Positions 5,329 through 5,853 of a stretch of 5,853 nucleotides of DNA are shown piece after piece. The translations under genes and the position numbers were made by a program. Position 1 is the stretch's first letter. Each line of letters begins with the position of its first letter. This DNA comes from Deferribacterales bacterium (GTDB taxonomy: Bacteria > Chrysiogenota > Deferribacteres > Deferribacterales > JAISNW01), in assembly GCA_025997275.1 (NCBI GenBank), contig BNUJ01000087.1, positions 1-5,853 of the forward strand, given 5' to 3'. The notes beneath the pieces are model-generated. The model worked only from the letters and a program-made list of their open reading frames with translations, had not been told where the DNA came from and ran no database searches.

Positions 5329-5853
5329 AACATTCGCTCCTTAGTACCCTGTTTTCTAGCAATATGAATGGCTTTATGTCATCTCTGGGAGAGCTTTTGC
5401 ATTCAAAAGGTTTTCCTCATTGGACTATATGGAAGGTCAGCAACGGCAGTCTATGTGAACCTTTGCTATCTACTGATGGCATTAGCACTGGTATGTATGA
5501 CATCTACGATTTAGGCTACGATGGCACCGACTATATAACATCGCAGGTGACTATCACGCACCTATCGGAGCAGTGCATCATAAGTTCGGGAGTGTTCTGT
5601 AAAGGTAGTGCGTCATATAACTTGGCTGTTACATTACACCAGCCGTCCACAGAGGTGCAGTTTGTATGGCTGAAGTCTATTGCGATATTTTTAGGGATAC
5701 ACGCCGACCAGCTAGAATCCGACAACCGTAGGCTGGAGATGTTTATAGACTATCAGAAAAAGATAGACTTTATAAAGGGTAGCGGGCGGATACTGAAATC
5801 GTTCACTACAAATGAAGTAATTATGGCATCGCTAGATATGTTCACCGAATCAT
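5325..5853 (+). CDS. Probable GAF-type sensor protein, N-terminal part (runs off the window)
   Basis: The ATG at 5325 overlaps the TGA of the HDOD gene (ATGA) and follows GGAGA at 5311-5315 by nine bases. The frame stays open for 176 full codons to the end of the window. Residues about 15-125 form a mixed alpha/beta unit with alternating hydrophobic strands (WTIWKVSN, YITSQVTITHL, CIISSGVF, SYNLAVTL) ending in a hydrophobic helix (WLKSIAIFLGIHAD), in the style of a GAF domain. A charged helix follows (about 127-148, LESDNRRLEMFIDYQKK), likely a dimer-forming coiled coil. Then GRILKSFTTNEVIMASLDMF looks like the first helix of a second GAF-like domain. No membrane segment is seen. The output domain lies outside the window, so it could be a kinase, cyclase or phosphatase. 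GAF assignment is by pattern only. Confidence 0.7.
   Translation, partial: MKHSLLSTLFSSNMNGFMSSLGELLHSKGFPHWTIWKVSNGSLCEPLLSTDGISTGMYDIYDLGYDGTDYITSQVTITHLSEQCIISSGVFCKGSASYNLAVTLHQPSTEVQFVWLKSIAIFLGIHADQLESDNRRLEMFIDYQKKIDFIKGSGRILKSFTTNEVIMASLDMFTES

Overview
The window is 5.85 kb of tightly packed bacterial chromosome with moderate GC. ATA isoleucine codons are frequent and genes use ATG, GTG and TTG starts. The minus-strand trio of a Nif3-family protein, a C4 zinc-ribbon coiled-coil protein (COG1579 type) and RNase HI, together with an HDOD signalling gene, suggests a Gram-negative lineage of the Deltaproteobacteria/Nitrospirota/Deferribacterota kind. This is inference; nothing here fixes the genus.

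Layout. (1) 1-854, plus strand: the C-terminal part of a multi-pass membrane protein that enters from the left edge. (2) 855-1115: the wreck of a VapBC-like toxin-antitoxin pair. The antitoxin is complete apart from one frameshift, and the PIN toxin stops after 13 codons where it meets the end of rnhA. (3) 3492 down to 1090, minus strand: a CAU-anticodon tRNA, a Nif3-like metal protein, a zinc-ribbon coiled-coil protein and RNase HI. They are spaced like one transcription unit, led by a consensus sigma-70-type promoter (TTGACA-17-TATAAT) in front of the tRNA. (4) 3493-3630: a divergent intergenic region. (5) 3631-5853, plus strand: an operon of a TPR protein, a pseudo-receiver/HDOD protein and a probable GAF-type sensor that runs off the right edge. 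The last two genes overlap by ATGA.

The minus-strand unit is housekeeping (tRNA supply, RNA:DNA hybrid removal, two widely conserved poorly understood proteins). The plus-strand operon looks like a small signalling module: a TPR scaffold, an HDOD output or adaptor protein and a sensor.

The most unusual signal is compositional. In a full read by eye I found no GATC and no TCGA in the window, and GGCC and CCGG occur only inside the tRNA gene. That is what long-term restriction avoidance of short palindromes would look like. I found no defence system, phage, CRISPR array or insertion sequence.
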